Notes: generated by a model not told the origin, from the letters alone. Positions 44,517 to 54,081 are shown, numbered from the stretch's first letter. The stretch is 64,000 nt of DNA from Micromonospora pallida (GCF_900090325.1 NZ_FMHW01000002.1:806001-870000), one strand, 5' to 3'. Numbers and translations: made by a program.

Positions 44517-45661
44517 TGCCCAGGAGTATTTTCGAGGCGGACCACGAGGACTTCCGGCAGACCGTCCGCAAGTTCGTGCAGTCGCACGTGATGCCCAACT
44601 ACGCACGCTACTGCGAGCAGCGGCTCATCGATCGGGAGCTGTGGCTGGCCGCGGGCGAGCTCGGCCTGCTCGGGCTGCACGTGCCGGAGGCCTACGGCGG
44701 CAGCGAGGCGGGGGACTGGCGGTTCACCGCGGTCGTCCTGGAGGAGCTGTCGAGCTTCAGCAGCGGTCTGTCGTCGAGCTTCGGGATCCACTGCGACATC
44801 GTGGCGCCCTACCTGTGCGAGCTCACCACGCCCGAGCAGAAGCAGCGGTGGCTGCCCGGGTTCGCCTCCGGTGAGTTGATCAGCGCGATCGCCATGACGG
44901 AGCCGAGCGGCGGCAGCGACCTCGCCAATCTCCGTACCTCGGCCATGCGGACGGACGACGGCTGGATCCTCAACGGGTCGAAGACCTTCATCACCAACGG
45001 TTCCCGGGCGGACCTGGTGGTGGTGGCGGCCCGCACCGGGGTCGGCCGGCCGTCGCAGTGCATCTCCCTGTTCGTCGTCGAACGGGACACACCCGGCTTA
45101 ACCCGCGGGCAAAAGCTCGACAAGGTCGGCCAGGAGGAGTCTGACACGGCCGAACTGTTCTTCGACGACGCGGTGGTCCCGTTGGACAACCTCATCGGTG
45201 AGCCCGGGCGGGGCTTTCCGCACATGATGGAGCGGCTCACCCAGGAGCGGCTCAACTGCGCCGTCTCGAACCTCGCCCACGCTCAGTCCGTGTTCGACCA
45301 GACGCTCGCGTACGTGAAGTCCCGGAAGGCGTTCGGCTCGCCCATCGGCAGCTTCCAGCACAACCGGTTCACCATGGCCGAGATGGCCACCTCGCTGGAC
45401 GTGACCCGCTCGTTCCTGCACGACTGCGTCATGGCGCACGTCGAGGGCGAGTTGACCAACGTGCAGGCGGCCAAGGCGAAGTGGTGGTCGGCCCAGGTGC
45501 AGAACGAGGTGCTCGACCACTGCGTGCAGCTCTTCGGTGGCTACGGCTACATGCGGGAGACACCGGTCGCCCGCGCCTGGCTGGACGGCCGGGTGTCGAA
45601 GATCTGGGCGGGCACGAACGAGATCATGAAGGAGCTTGTTGGCCGTGACCTCGGTCTCTGA
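44516..45661 (+). CDS. Acyl-CoA dehydrogenase
   Basis: The protein has 381 residues; ATG 44516 shares a base with the TetR stop (TAATG). FAD-binding AMTEPSGGSDLANL and FITNGSRADLVVV, C-terminal QLFGGYGYMRETPVARAWLD and WAGTNEIMKEL. The Glu common before GTN is Ala here; instead TQERL around residue 243 offers a Glu at the long-chain/isovaleryl-type position. Electrons go to ETF; EtfAB are encoded at 53119-54878. Confidence 0.93.
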   Translation: MPRSIFEADHEDFRQTVRKFVQSHVMPNYARYCEQRLIDRELWLAAGELGLLGLHVPEAYGGSEAGDWRFTAVVLEELSSFSSGLSSSFGIHCDIVAPYLCELTTPEQKQRWLPGFASGELISAIAMTEPSGGSDLANLRTSAMRTDDGWILNGSKTFITNGSRADLVVVAARTGVGRPSQCISLFVVERDTPGLTRGQKLDKVGQEESDTAELFFDDAVVPLDNLIGEPGRGFPHMMERLTQERLNCAVSNLAHAQSVFDQTLAYVKSRKAFGSPIGSFQHNRFTMAEMATSLDVTRSFLHDCVMAHVEGELTNVQAAKAKWWSAQVQNEVLDHCVQLFGGYGYMRETPVARAWLDGRVSKIWAGTNEIMKELVGRDLGL

Positions 45662-46451
45662 ACCTGCACCGGCGCCCAGCGTCAACGACGCCAGCCGTGC
45701 CGCCGGGGCCTCAGATTTGGGCGGGGCCCGGATCTGGGTCACCGGAGCCAGCCGCGGCCTCGGTCGGGCCATCGCCGTCGACCTGAGCCGCGCTGGAGCC
45801 AAGCTCGCCCTCACCGCCCGCACCGAGGGCGCACTCGACGGGGTCCACGACGAGTGCGGAGCCGACCGCGCGCTGCGGGTGGCGGGCTCGGTCGCCGACG
45901 CGGCTGAGGTCGCTGCCATCACCGAAACGATCCGGCAACGGTGGGGAGGGCTCGATGCCCTCGTGCACTGCGCGGGAATCAGCCCGACCTTCGACCGCGG
46001 TGACGACCTGACCCCGGCGGCCTGGCGGGAGATCGTCGAGGTCAATCTCACCGGCACGTTCCTGGTCTGCCAGGCGGCGGCCACGCTGATGGGCACGGGC
46101 GCGTCCATCGTCACCGTGTCTAGCGTGCACGCCCGCTCGGCGGGTCGGCGCCTCGCGGCCTACAGCGCCACCAAGGGCGGGGTCGAGGCGCTGACCCGGT
46201 CACTTGCGCTCGACTGGGCCCAGCGAGGCATCCGGGTCAACTGCATCGCCCCCGGATACTTCGAAACCGACATGACCAACGACTTGCGCAACAGCGAGTA
46301 CCAGCGCAACCGCCTCCTCGCCCGAATCCCGCTGGGCACCCTCGGCCAGCCGTCCCAGATCGTCGACGTGGTGCGCCTGCTCGTCGGTCCGGGCAGCAGC
46401 TACATCACCGGATCGGTGATCGCCATCGACGGCGGCTGGACCGCCGCTTGA
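45645..46451 (+). CDS. Short-chain dehydrogenase/reductase
   Basis: The protein has 268 residues from GTG 45645, ten bases after AAGGAG; TTG 45639 is also possible. It overlaps the dehydrogenase gene in another frame. WVTGASRGLGRAIAVDLSRA, NAG replaced by HCAGISP, Ser in VSSVHARSAG, YSATKGG, AIDGGWTAA. Typical classical SDR. Confidence 0.9.
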   Translation: MTSVSEPAPAPSVNDASRAAGASDLGGARIWVTGASRGLGRAIAVDLSRAGAKLALTARTEGALDGVHDECGADRALRVAGSVADAAEVAAITETIRQRWGGLDALVHCAGISPTFDRGDDLTPAAWREIVEVNLTGTFLVCQAAATLMGTGASIVTVSSVHARSAGRRLAAYSATKGGVEALTRSLALDWAQRGIRVNCIAPGYFETDMTNDLRNSEYQRNRLLARIPLGTLGQPSQIVDVVRLLVGPGSSYITGSVIAIDGGWTAA

Positions 46452-46513
46452 CGGGAGTCCGGTAGCCCGGATCAGACCCCGCAACTCCGCACTGCCCAGG
46501 AAGGGGGGACGTC

Positions 46514-47731
46514 GTGCCGGAAGCAGTGATCGTCGCCACCGCCCGGTCACCGATCGGGCGCGCAGTCAAAGGGTCGCTGAAGGACATGCGTCCCGACGAC
46601 CTGGTCGTGCAGATGGTGCAGGCCGCTCTGGCCAAGGTCCCGGCCCTACCCGTCGGAGAGATCGAAGACCTGATCGTCGGCTGCGGCCTGCCTGGCGGCG
46701 AGTCCGGTTTCAACCTGGCCCGGGTCGCTGCCGTGCTCGCCGGCATCGACAGTCTGCCGGGAACCACCGTCACCCGCTACTGTGCGTCCAGCCTGCAGAG
46801 CACCCGCATGGCAGCGCATGCCATCAGGGCCGGCGAGGGCGACGTCTTCGTCTCGGCCGGCGTCGAAACCGTCAGCCGACACGCCAGGGGAAGCGCCGAC
46901 GACTGCCCGGACACCCACAACGGGGCGTTCGCCGAGGCCGAGGCACGGACGGAGAAGTTTGCCGCCGGCGGACAGGTGTGGAGTGACCCGCGGGACGATG
47001 GAGCCCTGCCCGACGTCTACATCGCGATGGGGCAGACCGCCGAAAACGTGGCGCAGCAGCTCGGCGTGACCCGGGCCGACCAGGACGCGTTCGGCGTACG
47101 AAGCCAGAACCTGGCCGAGCAGGCGATCGCCAACGGCTTCTGGGCCAGCGACATCACGCCCGTGACCCTGCCCGACGGCGGCACGGTAGCCAAGGACGAC
47201 GGCCCGCGCTCCGGCGTGACCATGGCGGCGGTGGCGGCGCTACGTCCCGTTTTCCGGCCCGACGGCAGCGTCACCGCCGGCAACTGCTGCCCGCTCAACG
47301 ACGGCGCGGCGGCGCTCGTCATCATGTCCGATCGCAGGGCCGTCGAACTCGGGCTGACCCCGCTGGCCCGGGTCGTGGCCACCGGCCTGAGCGCCCTGTC
47401 GCCGGAGATCATGGGCCTGGGTCCGGTCGAGGCATCCCGGCGGGCGCTGCGACGGGCCGGAATGACGATCGACGACATCGACCTGGTCGAGATCAACGAG
47501 GCGTTCGCCGCCCAGGTGATACCGGCGGCCGAGCAGATCGGTGTGGACATCGACAAGCTCAACGTGAACGGCGGGGCCATCGCGGTCGGTCATCCGTTCG
47601 GCATGACCGGCGCCCGCATCACCAGCACCCTTATTAATTCACTGCGATTCCACGACAAGCAGTTCGGCCTCGAGACCATGTGCGTCGGCGGCGGCCAGGG
47701 CATGGCAATGATCATCGAGCGGCTCTCATAG
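46514..47731 (+). CDS. Thiolase (acetyl-CoA C-acyltransferase)
   Basis: The protein has 405 residues from GTG 46514 after AAGGGGGGACGTC. Nucleophilic Cys in RYCASSLQST, GHPFGMTGARI with the active His, acid/base Cys in MCVGGGQGM. It cleaves 3-oxoacyl-CoA with CoA, or condenses in reverse. In this operon thiolysis at the end of a beta-oxidation-like series is more likely. Confidence 0.95.
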   Translation: MPEAVIVATARSPIGRAVKGSLKDMRPDDLVVQMVQAALAKVPALPVGEIEDLIVGCGLPGGESGFNLARVAAVLAGIDSLPGTTVTRYCASSLQSTRMAAHAIRAGEGDVFVSAGVETVSRHARGSADDCPDTHNGAFAEAEARTEKFAAGGQVWSDPRDDGALPDVYIAMGQTAENVAQQLGVTRADQDAFGVRSQNLAEQAIANGFWASDITPVTLPDGGTVAKDDGPRSGVTMAAVAALRPVFRPDGSVTAGNCCPLNDGAAALVIMSDRRAVELGLTPLARVVATGLSALSPEIMGLGPVEASRRALRRAGMTIDDIDLVEINEAFAAQVIPAAEQIGVDIDKLNVNGGAIAVGHPFGMTGARITSTLINSLRFHDKQFGLETMCVGGGQGMAMIIERLS

Positions 47732-47750
47732 GGCATCAGGAGCACATGAC

Positions 47751-48509
47751 ATGAGTACCGAAACCCGTACCGCCGTCGTGACCGGCGCGGCCCGCGGCAT
47801 CGGCGCGGCCGTGGCCCTCCGACTGGCCGCCGACGGCTACCAGGTCGCGGTCGCCGATCTCGACGAGGCCGCGTGTGAACCCGTCGTGACGCGCATCCGG
47901 GGCGACGGCGGAACCGCCGTGGCGGTCGGCGTGGACGTCGGCGACGAAGCCGCCGTCCACCGCGCGGTCGAGCGGGTCGCCACTGCCCTCGGTGACCCGA
48001 CCGTCCTGGTCAACAACGCCGGAGTCACCCGTGACAACCTCCTGTTCCGGATGACCACCGACGACTGGGACGCGGTGATGACCGTGCACCTGCGCGGATC
48101 CTTCCTCATGAGTAGGGCCATCCAGCGGCACATGGTCGACGCCGGATGGGGACGCATCGTCAACCTTTCGAGCACCTCCGCCCTCGGCAACCGTGGCCAG
48201 GCCAACTACGCCGCCGCCAAGGCGGGGCTACAAGGCTTCACCAAGACCCTGGCGATCGAACTGGGCAGGTTCGGGGTCACCGTCAACGCGGTCGCCCCGG
48301 GGTTCATCGAAACCGAGATGACTATCGCGACCGCCCGCCGGATCGGCATGCCGTTCGACGAGTTCAAGGCCGCCGCCGCGGCCGAGATACCGGTCGGACG
48401 CGTCGGGCAGCCGGAGGACATCGCCGCCACCGTCTCCTTCCTCGCCGGGCCCGAGGCCGGATTCGTGTCCGGACAAGTCATTTACGTAGCCGGCGGGCCG
48501 CGGGCATGA
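47751..48509 (+). CDS. FabG-like short-chain dehydrogenase/reductase
   Basis: The protein has 252 residues, ATG behind AGGAGC. VTGAARGIGAAVALRLAADG, VNNAGVTRDNLLFRM (the FabG signature), NLSSTSALGNRGQANYAAAK with Ser, Tyr and Lys, ending VSGQVIYVAGGPRA. It resembles 3-oxoacyl-thioester reductases; with the thiolase it may handle 3-hydroxyacyl-CoA. Confidence 0.92.
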   Translation: MSTETRTAVVTGAARGIGAAVALRLAADGYQVAVADLDEAACEPVVTRIRGDGGTAVAVGVDVGDEAAVHRAVERVATALGDPTVLVNNAGVTRDNLLFRMTTDDWDAVMTVHLRGSFLMSRAIQRHMVDAGWGRIVNLSSTSALGNRGQANYAAAKAGLQGFTKTLAIELGRFGVTVNAVAPGFIETEMTIATARRIGMPFDEFKAAAAAEIPVGRVGQPEDIAATVSFLAGPEAGFVSGQVIYVAGGPRA

Positions 48510-48532
48510 CGAGGAGAGAGGAAGGACCCGCT

Positions 48533-48985
48533 GTGCGTACGTTTCGGAATATCGACGAGTTCGGCACGGCCGTGGGCACGCACCTCGGGTACAGCGCGTG
48601 GCACCTGGTCACCCAGGACCAGATCGACCGTTTCGCCGCAGCCACCGATGACCACCAGTGGATCCACGTGGACCCGGTACGGGCGGCCGGCGGCCCGTTC
48701 GGCACGACGGTGGCCCACGGATACCTCACGCTGTCGCTCGTCCCGAAGTTCCTGAGCGAGATCTACGCCGTCGAGAACGTCCGCCTGGGCATCAACTACG
48801 GCTGCAACCGGGTACGGTTCCCGGCACCTGTCCCGGTCGACTCGAGGATTCGGGCCGGGGCGGAGGTGGTCAGCGTCGAGCAACGGCCAGACGGCGTGCA
48901 GGCCGTCGTGCGGGTCACCGTCGAACGGCACGACGCCACCAAGCCGGTCTGCGTCGCCGAAGTCGTCGTCATGCTGGTGCCCTGA
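48533..48985 (+). CDS. MaoC-family enoyl-CoA hydratase
   Basis: The protein has 150 residues. GTG 48533 is chosen over ATG 48506 because GGAAGGA precedes it and the paralogue at 51930-52382 starts at the same residue. Hydratase-2 motif with Asp/His: AAATDDHQWIHVDPVRA, then FGTTVAHGYLTLSLVP. Single hot-dog domain, acting as a dimer. Converts 2-enoyl-CoA to 3-hydroxyacyl-CoA. Confidence 0.93.
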   Translation: MRTFRNIDEFGTAVGTHLGYSAWHLVTQDQIDRFAAATDDHQWIHVDPVRAAGGPFGTTVAHGYLTLSLVPKFLSEIYAVENVRLGINYGCNRVRFPAPVPVDSRIRAGAEVVSVEQRPDGVQAVVRVTVERHDATKPVCVAEVVVMLVP

Positions 48986-48986
48986 G

Positions 48987-50039
48987 ATGTCATCCCTAGC
49001 CGACCGGAACGGTCCCTTCGTCACCGAGCTGCCCGGTCTGGACCTGGACCGGTTCCGCCGCTACTACGAGCGGCAACGCCCAGGCGACCTGCGCGGGCCA
49101 CTGCGCGGCCGGCTCATCGCCGGCGGCAAGTCGAACCTGACGTACGAGGTGACCGACGGCCACAGCTGGTGGATTGTTCGCCGCCCGCCGCTGGGGCACG
49201 TCCTCGCCACCGCGCACGACATGCGGCGCGAATTCCGCGTGATGACCGCCCTGCGCGACACGGCGGTGCCCGTACCGCGCACCTACGCGCTGTGCGAAGA
49301 CCCGGAGGTGTCGGGCGCGCCGTTCTTCGTCATGCAGCGGGTTATCGGCACTCCCTATCGCGACGCGAGCCAACTCATGCCCCTCGGCGCCGCCCGCACC
49401 AGAGTGATCTCGACCCGGATGATCGACACCCTGCTGGCACTGCACGAAGTGGATCCGGCCGCGGTCCAGCTGACCGATTTCGGGCGCCCGGACGGCTTCC
49501 TGAAGCGGCAGGTACGCCGGTGGCGCCAGCAGTTCGACGCATCGCGCAGCCGGGATCTGCCCGACGCGGAAGAACTGCATCGACGGCTCGTCGAGCGGAC
49601 GCCGCAGCCACAGCCACCCGCGGTTGTGCACGGTGACTACCGCCTCGACAACCTGCTCATCTCCGAGGACCACGTCGCCGCAGTCATCGACTGGGAGATG
49701 GCGACGATCGGCGACCCGCTCACCGACATCGCGTTGCTCATGACCTATCGCCGGATGGCCGAGTTCGGCTCGGCCAGCGCCGTCGCGGATGCAGGAACGG
49801 CACCCGGGTTCCTGACGGACGTCGAGATGCTCCAGCACTACGCCCGATTCAGCAGCCGCGACGTCAACGAGATCGGGTTCTACCTGGGCCTCGCCGCGTT
49901 CAAGCTGGCGGTGGTGCTGGAGGGCATCCACTTCCGCTTCCTTCAGGGACAGACCGTCGGGGCCGGGTTCGAGAATATCGGCGACATCGTCGAACCGCTG
50001 ATCTCGGTCGGTCTCTCATCGATCAAGGAGAATGCCTGA
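48987..50039 (+). CDS. APH-family kinase of the ACAD10/LvaA type
   Basis: The protein has 350 residues from ATG 48987. Nucleotide loop SNLTYEVTDGHSWWIVRRPP, catalytic HGDYRLDNLLI, and metal-binding IDWEMATIGDPLTDIALL. This is the kinase domain that in animal ACAD10/11 is linked to an acyl-CoA dehydrogenase, and in the bacterial levulinate pathway (LvaA) phosphorylates a 4-hydroxyacyl-CoA. Its stop overlaps the start of just such a dehydrogenase. Antibiotic phosphorylation is therefore unlikely. Confidence 0.88.
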   Translation: MSSLADRNGPFVTELPGLDLDRFRRYYERQRPGDLRGPLRGRLIAGGKSNLTYEVTDGHSWWIVRRPPLGHVLATAHDMRREFRVMTALRDTAVPVPRTYALCEDPEVSGAPFFVMQRVIGTPYRDASQLMPLGAARTRVISTRMIDTLLALHEVDPAAVQLTDFGRPDGFLKRQVRRWRQQFDASRSRDLPDAEELHRRLVERTPQPQPPAVVHGDYRLDNLLISEDHVAAVIDWEMATIGDPLTDIALLMTYRRMAEFGSASAVADAGTAPGFLTDVEMLQHYARFSSRDVNEIGFYLGLAAFKLAVVLEGIHFRFLQGQTVGAGFENIGDIVEPLISVGLSSIKENA

Positions 50040-51277
50040 TGGACTTCGCCTTCGACGCCACAACCGAGCGAATGCGGCAGCGCCTGCTCGCCCTCATGGA
50101 GGAAAAGATCTATCCGGCGGAGGCGACCTTCCGTGAGCAACTCGCCGTCCTGGAGAACCAGTGGGCCTGGTCCACCGTCCCGATCCTCCAAGAACTGCGC
50201 GCCGAAGCGCGGGGCGCGGGTTTGTGGAACGCCTTCCTGCCTGGGCAGGAAGGTGCCGGCTTGACGAATCTCCAGTACGCCCCGCTAGCGGAGATCACCG
50301 GGCGTAGTCTCCACCTCGCACCTGCGGCGTTGAATTGCGCCGCACCGGACACCGGAAACATGGAGGTGCTCGCGTCGTTCGGCACCATCGCTCAGCGCGA
50401 GGCCTGGCTGGACCCACTCCTCGCTGGTCGGCTCCGGTCGGCGTTCGCGATGACCGAGCCCGACGTCGCGTCCTCCGACGCCACCAACATCGCCACCCGG
50501 ATCAACCGTATCGGGAACGGCTACGTGGTCAACGGACGCAAATGCTGGATCACCGGCGCGATGAACCCGGAGTGCGCCCTCTTCATCGTGATGGGCAAGA
50601 CCGATCCGGACGCAGACCGACACCGGCAGCAGTCGATGATCCTGGTCCCGCGCGACACCCCTGGCGTGGTCGTCAAGAGAGGCATGGAGGTGTTCGGGTA
50701 CGACGACCACAACCACGGCGGACACGCCGAGATCGTGTTCCACGATGTACGGGTCGATGCGAGCAACCTGATCGGCGCCGAGGGCGACGGCTTCGCGATC
50801 GCGCAGGCCCGGCTGGGCCCGGGACGAATCCACCACTGCATGCGTTCCATCGGTGTAGCCGAGCGGGCCATCGAGCTTATGTGTGACCGGGCCGACGCCC
50901 GGATCGCGTTCGGCCGGCCATTGGCCGACCAGGGCGTCGTTCGCGACTGGATAGCGGAGGCGCGGGTGAGGCTAGAGCAGCTGCGGTTGCTGGTGCTGAA
51001 AACCGCCTGGTTGATGGATACCAAGGGCAACAAGGCGGCGCACAGCGAGATCCAGGCGATCAAGATCGCCACACCGAGGACCGTTGAGTGGATCCTGGAC
51101 AAGGCCATCCAGGTGCATGGTGCGGGCGGGTTGAGCCAGGACTTTCCGCTCGCCGAGTACTTCGCCAACGTCCGGACGCTCCGCATTATTGACGGACCGG
51201 ATGAGGTACACAAGAATGCGTTCGCCCGGGGAGAGCTCAAACGACGCGCAGCGGTCCGACGATTGATGTCGGGGTGA
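50039..51277 (+). CDS. Acyl-CoA dehydrogenase of the ACAD10/11 type
   Basis: The protein has 412 residues; ATG overlaps the kinase stop (TGATG). MTEPDVASSDATNIATRINR, GRKCWITGAMNPECALFIVM, GKTDPDADRHRQQSMILVPR, EVFGYDDHNHGGHAEIVFHD and RLGPGRIHHCMRSIG are the hallmark segments of this subfamily. In ACAD11 and the LvaC counterpart the enzyme removes phosphate from a 4-phosphoacyl-CoA to give an enoyl-CoA. Together with the kinase it would feed 4-hydroxy acids to the MaoC, SDR and thiolase steps. Last gene of operon B. Confidence 0.92.
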   Translation: MDFAFDATTERMRQRLLALMEEKIYPAEATFREQLAVLENQWAWSTVPILQELRAEARGAGLWNAFLPGQEGAGLTNLQYAPLAEITGRSLHLAPAALNCAAPDTGNMEVLASFGTIAQREAWLDPLLAGRLRSAFAMTEPDVASSDATNIATRINRIGNGYVVNGRKCWITGAMNPECALFIVMGKTDPDADRHRQQSMILVPRDTPGVVVKRGMEVFGYDDHNHGGHAEIVFHDVRVDASNLIGAEGDGFAIAQARLGPGRIHHCMRSIGVAERAIELMCDRADARIAFGRPLADQGVVRDWIAEARVRLEQLRLLVLKTAWLMDTKGNKAAHSEIQAIKIATPRTVEWILDKAIQVHGAGGLSQDFPLAEYFANVRTLRIIDGPDEVHKNAFARGELKRRAAVRRLMSG

Positions 51278-51929
51278 TGTGTCCGCCGGCGGCGCAGGTG
51301 GCGATGAGATGGTCGTCCGCCGAGGTGGCGTCCTTGCGTGGTCACCTGGGCTTGCATTGCGGCCTTGGCGCGCAGCGGGCCGCAGGAGCCGTGCTCCTTG
51401 GTGGTGCTGAACGACGCTCGACTGGCCCGGAGTCTGTCGGAGTGAGCCATCCACGTCCGTGTGGTGATGGCCTAGGGATCTTTGCAGCGGTTGAGGCGTC
51501 TCACATCAGCGAGCAGCAATCGAATGAGCCTGTGGCGGCGGCTCCCGGCGTATCGGCGATGCCGTTCGGGGCGTAGTTGTAGTTCGCTCCGGTTGGTGAT
51601 CATGGATTCGTGGTGAAGCTCCGACACAAACCCCACGCGCCGGATGGACGACGGCGGGCGGGCGTCCGTCGTCAACGGTCAGTCGCCGACCCTCACGTGG
51701 GTGTTGATCGCCCGTCGCCGAACCGCCGTGACTGTCATAGCTGGGCCCTGAACTGGGAAAACGCCCCAACACTCCAGGTCAATCAATTCTCGGCCGCCGG
51801 TGCCGTGAGCACCGGACCACTGTCACGGACCCGCCGCCCCTGCCGGTGACATGCTTGACGTTCGAGTGCCGATTCATGAGCCGCTCCAGCTGTGAGCAGT
51901 GCCGCAGGTTGGACTTAGCGCAGTAGTCA
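51278..51929. other. Stretch without an intact gene
   Basis: Short open frames only. One minus-strand piece looks like a serine-recombinase fossil and is listed separately; otherwise nothing recognisable. No clear terminator for operon B is seen. Confidence 0.5.
51295..51399 (-). pseudogene. Possible serine-recombinase fossil
   Basis: About 35 residues, KEHGSCGPLRAKAAMQAQVT followed by TQGRHLGGRPSH, match the region around the GGRPPYGY motif of large serine recombinases, for example the one at 11409-13088. Flanks do not continue the match. Likely a small mobile-element remnant. Confidence 0.4.
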
Positions 51930-52382
51930 TCACGGCACCAGCAAGCTGAGCACTTCTGCTACGCAGGCCGGCTTGTCACTACCTTCCCGGTCGATGGTGA
52001 CGCGGGACGTGAGCCGATGGCCGCTCGTGGTCTGTTGGAGAGCGAGTAGTTCCACGCCGCCGCGGAGCCGCGATCCCACCGGGACCGGGGAGGGGTACCG
52101 CACGCGGTTGGCACCGTAGTTGACTGCCATCGTGGTGTCCTCGATCCGATAGACCTGGTTGAGGAACGATGGCACCAGGGAAAGCGTGAGGTAACCGTGC
52201 GCGATCGTTGAGCCGAAGAGACCTTGTGCTGCCCTCGCGGGATCGACATGGATCCACTGGTGGTCGCCGGTGGCGTCGGCGAATGCATCGATCTGCTCCT
52301 GGTTGATCGTCCGCCAGTCCGAGTAGCCGAGGTGCGTCCCGACGGCACCTTTCAGTTCCTCGATTCCGTGAAAGATCCTCAT
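51930..52382 (-). CDS. MaoC-family enoyl-CoA hydratase, second copy
   Basis: The protein has 150 residues from ATG 52382 behind AGAGGAG. DATGDHQWIHVDPARAAQG and FGSTIAHGYLTLSLVPSFLN hold the hydratase Asp/His motif. It aligns without gaps over its whole length to the hydratase at 48533-48985, so the two are paralogues with diverged ends of the substrate tunnel. It stands alone on the minus strand, at the end of operon B. Confidence 0.93.
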   Translation of the reverse strand: MRIFHGIEELKGAVGTHLGYSDWRTINQEQIDAFADATGDHQWIHVDPARAAQGLFGSTIAHGYLTLSLVPSFLNQVYRIEDTTMAVNYGANRVRYPSPVPVGSRLRGGVELLALQQTTSGHRLTSRVTIDREGSDKPACVAEVLSLLVP

Positions 52383-53118
52383 AGTCTGGTACTCCTCTTG
52401 GTCTTCGATGCCCGGCGGACTCACTTCGTGGGGCTGCGGGTCCACTGGCGATGTAGAGAACCTCGAAACGCGTCCCGCAGGTGGACGACTAGGACGGCGT
52501 CCGAGTTGGCTCGCGGCACTTGAACAACAAGTTGTTCGCGTGGGACGCGAGGTTGTTGGCAAAGAGCGAGGGCGTGTCCCACGTTCGTCTCGAACGCACT
52601 GGTGATGGAGTCTTCGTAGCCCCGATCGGCTCTTGCGGGTGCCCTGCCTTCCGTAGTCGGGCGGTTCGTCGATGACGCCGAGGCGGGCCTTGATGAGCAA
52701 GGTTCGGGCCCAGGCAGCGGCGCAGGTACCGGTGCGCCCTAGGTCGTGTCTCTCGGACGTTCGCTGGCTTGCGGCGGAACCCAGACGACGCCTGGCGGCG
52801 CTGGCCGTCGGTCCGGATACAACACCCGTATCCGGACCGACGGCTGCCTTGCCGGATCGCCGCTTGGGCCTCGTCTCGGCTCGACGAGAACGCGCTGCGC
52901 TAGTGGTTGGTTACCCCAGGTGGGAACTGGAACCCGGTGAGCACCGATCGCGGTGGTAACCAGGGGCGGGGCTGCCTGGCATCTTCACCCTCGCGCCTCC
53001 CGTGCTCATGTCAGCGCTCAATGCAGCAGAGCCCCCAGAACTGCACGTCAACCGATGTGACCCCTAGTTCGCGATCCCGATAAAAATCGCACTCATCACG
53101 CATCCTCGACGGCCTCGG
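52383..53118. other. Stretch without a supported gene
   Basis: No convincing gene. It holds a short palindrome GAACAACAAGTTGTTC (52522-52537), possibly an operator for the MaoC gene, and a strong hairpin at 52804-52844. Confidence 0.5.
52804..52844. repeat. Perfect 17-bp inverted repeat, 7-base loop
   Basis: Arms GCCGTCGGTCCGGATAC and GTATCCGGACCGACGGC. No T-run follows on either strand. It could be a terminator for etfA transcripts coming from the right, or a remnant transposon end. Confidence 0.6.
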
Positions 53119-54081
53119 TCAGTCCTTGCGTTTGCGGATCTCTTCGATCGCCTGCGGTACGACCTTGAACAGGTCGCCCACGACGCCGAAGTCGGCCAGC
53201 TCGAAGATGGGTGCCTCTTCGTCCTTGTTGACCGCGACGATTGTCTTCGATGTCTGCATGCCGGCGCGGTGCTGGATGGCGCCTGAGATACCCAGAGCCA
53301 TGTACAGCTGCGGTGAGACGGTCTTGCCGGTCTGGCCGACCTGGAACTGGTGCGGATAGAAGCCGGAGTCGACGGCGGCGCGGGACGCGCCGACGGCGGC
53401 ACCGAGCAGGTCGGCGATCTCCTCGACGAGCTTGAAGTTGTCGCCGCTGCCCACACCGCGTCCGCCGGAGACCACGATGGAAGCCTCGGTGAGCTCCGGG
53501 CGGGAGCCCTTCTGTTCGGCGACCCGGTGGACTACCTGCGCGAGCTTGTCGTTGTCGGCCACCTCGACGGCAACGTTCTCCACTGCAGGTGATGTCTGCG
53601 CCGGGACCGGGGTGACCGAGTTGGGCAGCAAGGTCACTAGCGGGATTCCCTTGGTCACCTTGGACTTGACGATCACCGAGCCGGCGAACGCAAGCTGCGT
53701 GGCCACACCGGAGCCGTCGAGGCCGACCGCGTCGGTGAGGATGCCGTTGTCGAGCTTGATCGCCAGCCGGCTGGCGATCTCCTTGCCCTCCTGAGTGGAA
53801 GCAAGCAGTACCGCAGCCGGCGATATCGACGTGATCAGGTTGGCCAGCGCGGTGGCCTTCGGGGCGATCAGGTAGGCGTCGATGTCTTCGCTCTCCGCAG
53901 CGTAGATCTTCTGCGCGCCGAACTCGGCGAGCCTGTCCTGGACCGCGGCGGCCGCACCCGGCACGCCGAGCACGACCGCGGACGGCTCACCCCACTCCCG
54001 GGCGATCGTCAGCAGTTCGAGGGTGGCCCTCTTGACGCCGGATGCCTGTGTGGCCTCGACGACGACGAGTACCTCTGCCAT
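53119..54081 (-). CDS. etfA: Electron transfer flavoprotein alpha subunit
   Basis: The protein has 320 residues. The C-terminal FAD domain has [60 protein letters not shown] and [20 protein letters not shown], all diagnostic. It takes electrons from acyl-CoA dehydrogenases and passes them to the ETF-quinone oxidoreductase. Seventeen bases after etfB, same operon. Confidence 0.97.
   Translation of the reverse strand: MAEVLVVVEATQASGVKRATLELLTIAREWGEPSAVVLGVPGAAAAVQDRLAEFGAQKIYAAESEDIDAYLIAPKATALANLITSISPAAVLLASTQEGKEIASRLAIKLDNGILTDAVGLDGSGVATQLAFAGSVIVKSKVTKGIPLVTLLPNSVTPVPAQTSPAVENVAVEVADNDKLAQVVHRVAEQKGSRPELTEASIVVSGGRGVGSGDNFKLVEEIADLLGAAVGASRAAVDSGFYPHQFQVGQTGKTVSPQLYMALGISGAIQHRAGMQTSKTIVAVNKDEEAPIFELADFGVVGDLFKVVPQAIEEIRKRKD

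Noticed and set aside
48987..50039. APH domain read as an aminoglycoside-resistance gene
   Set aside because: The overlap with an ACAD10/11-type dehydrogenase and the catabolic context fit acyl-CoA phosphorylation much better.
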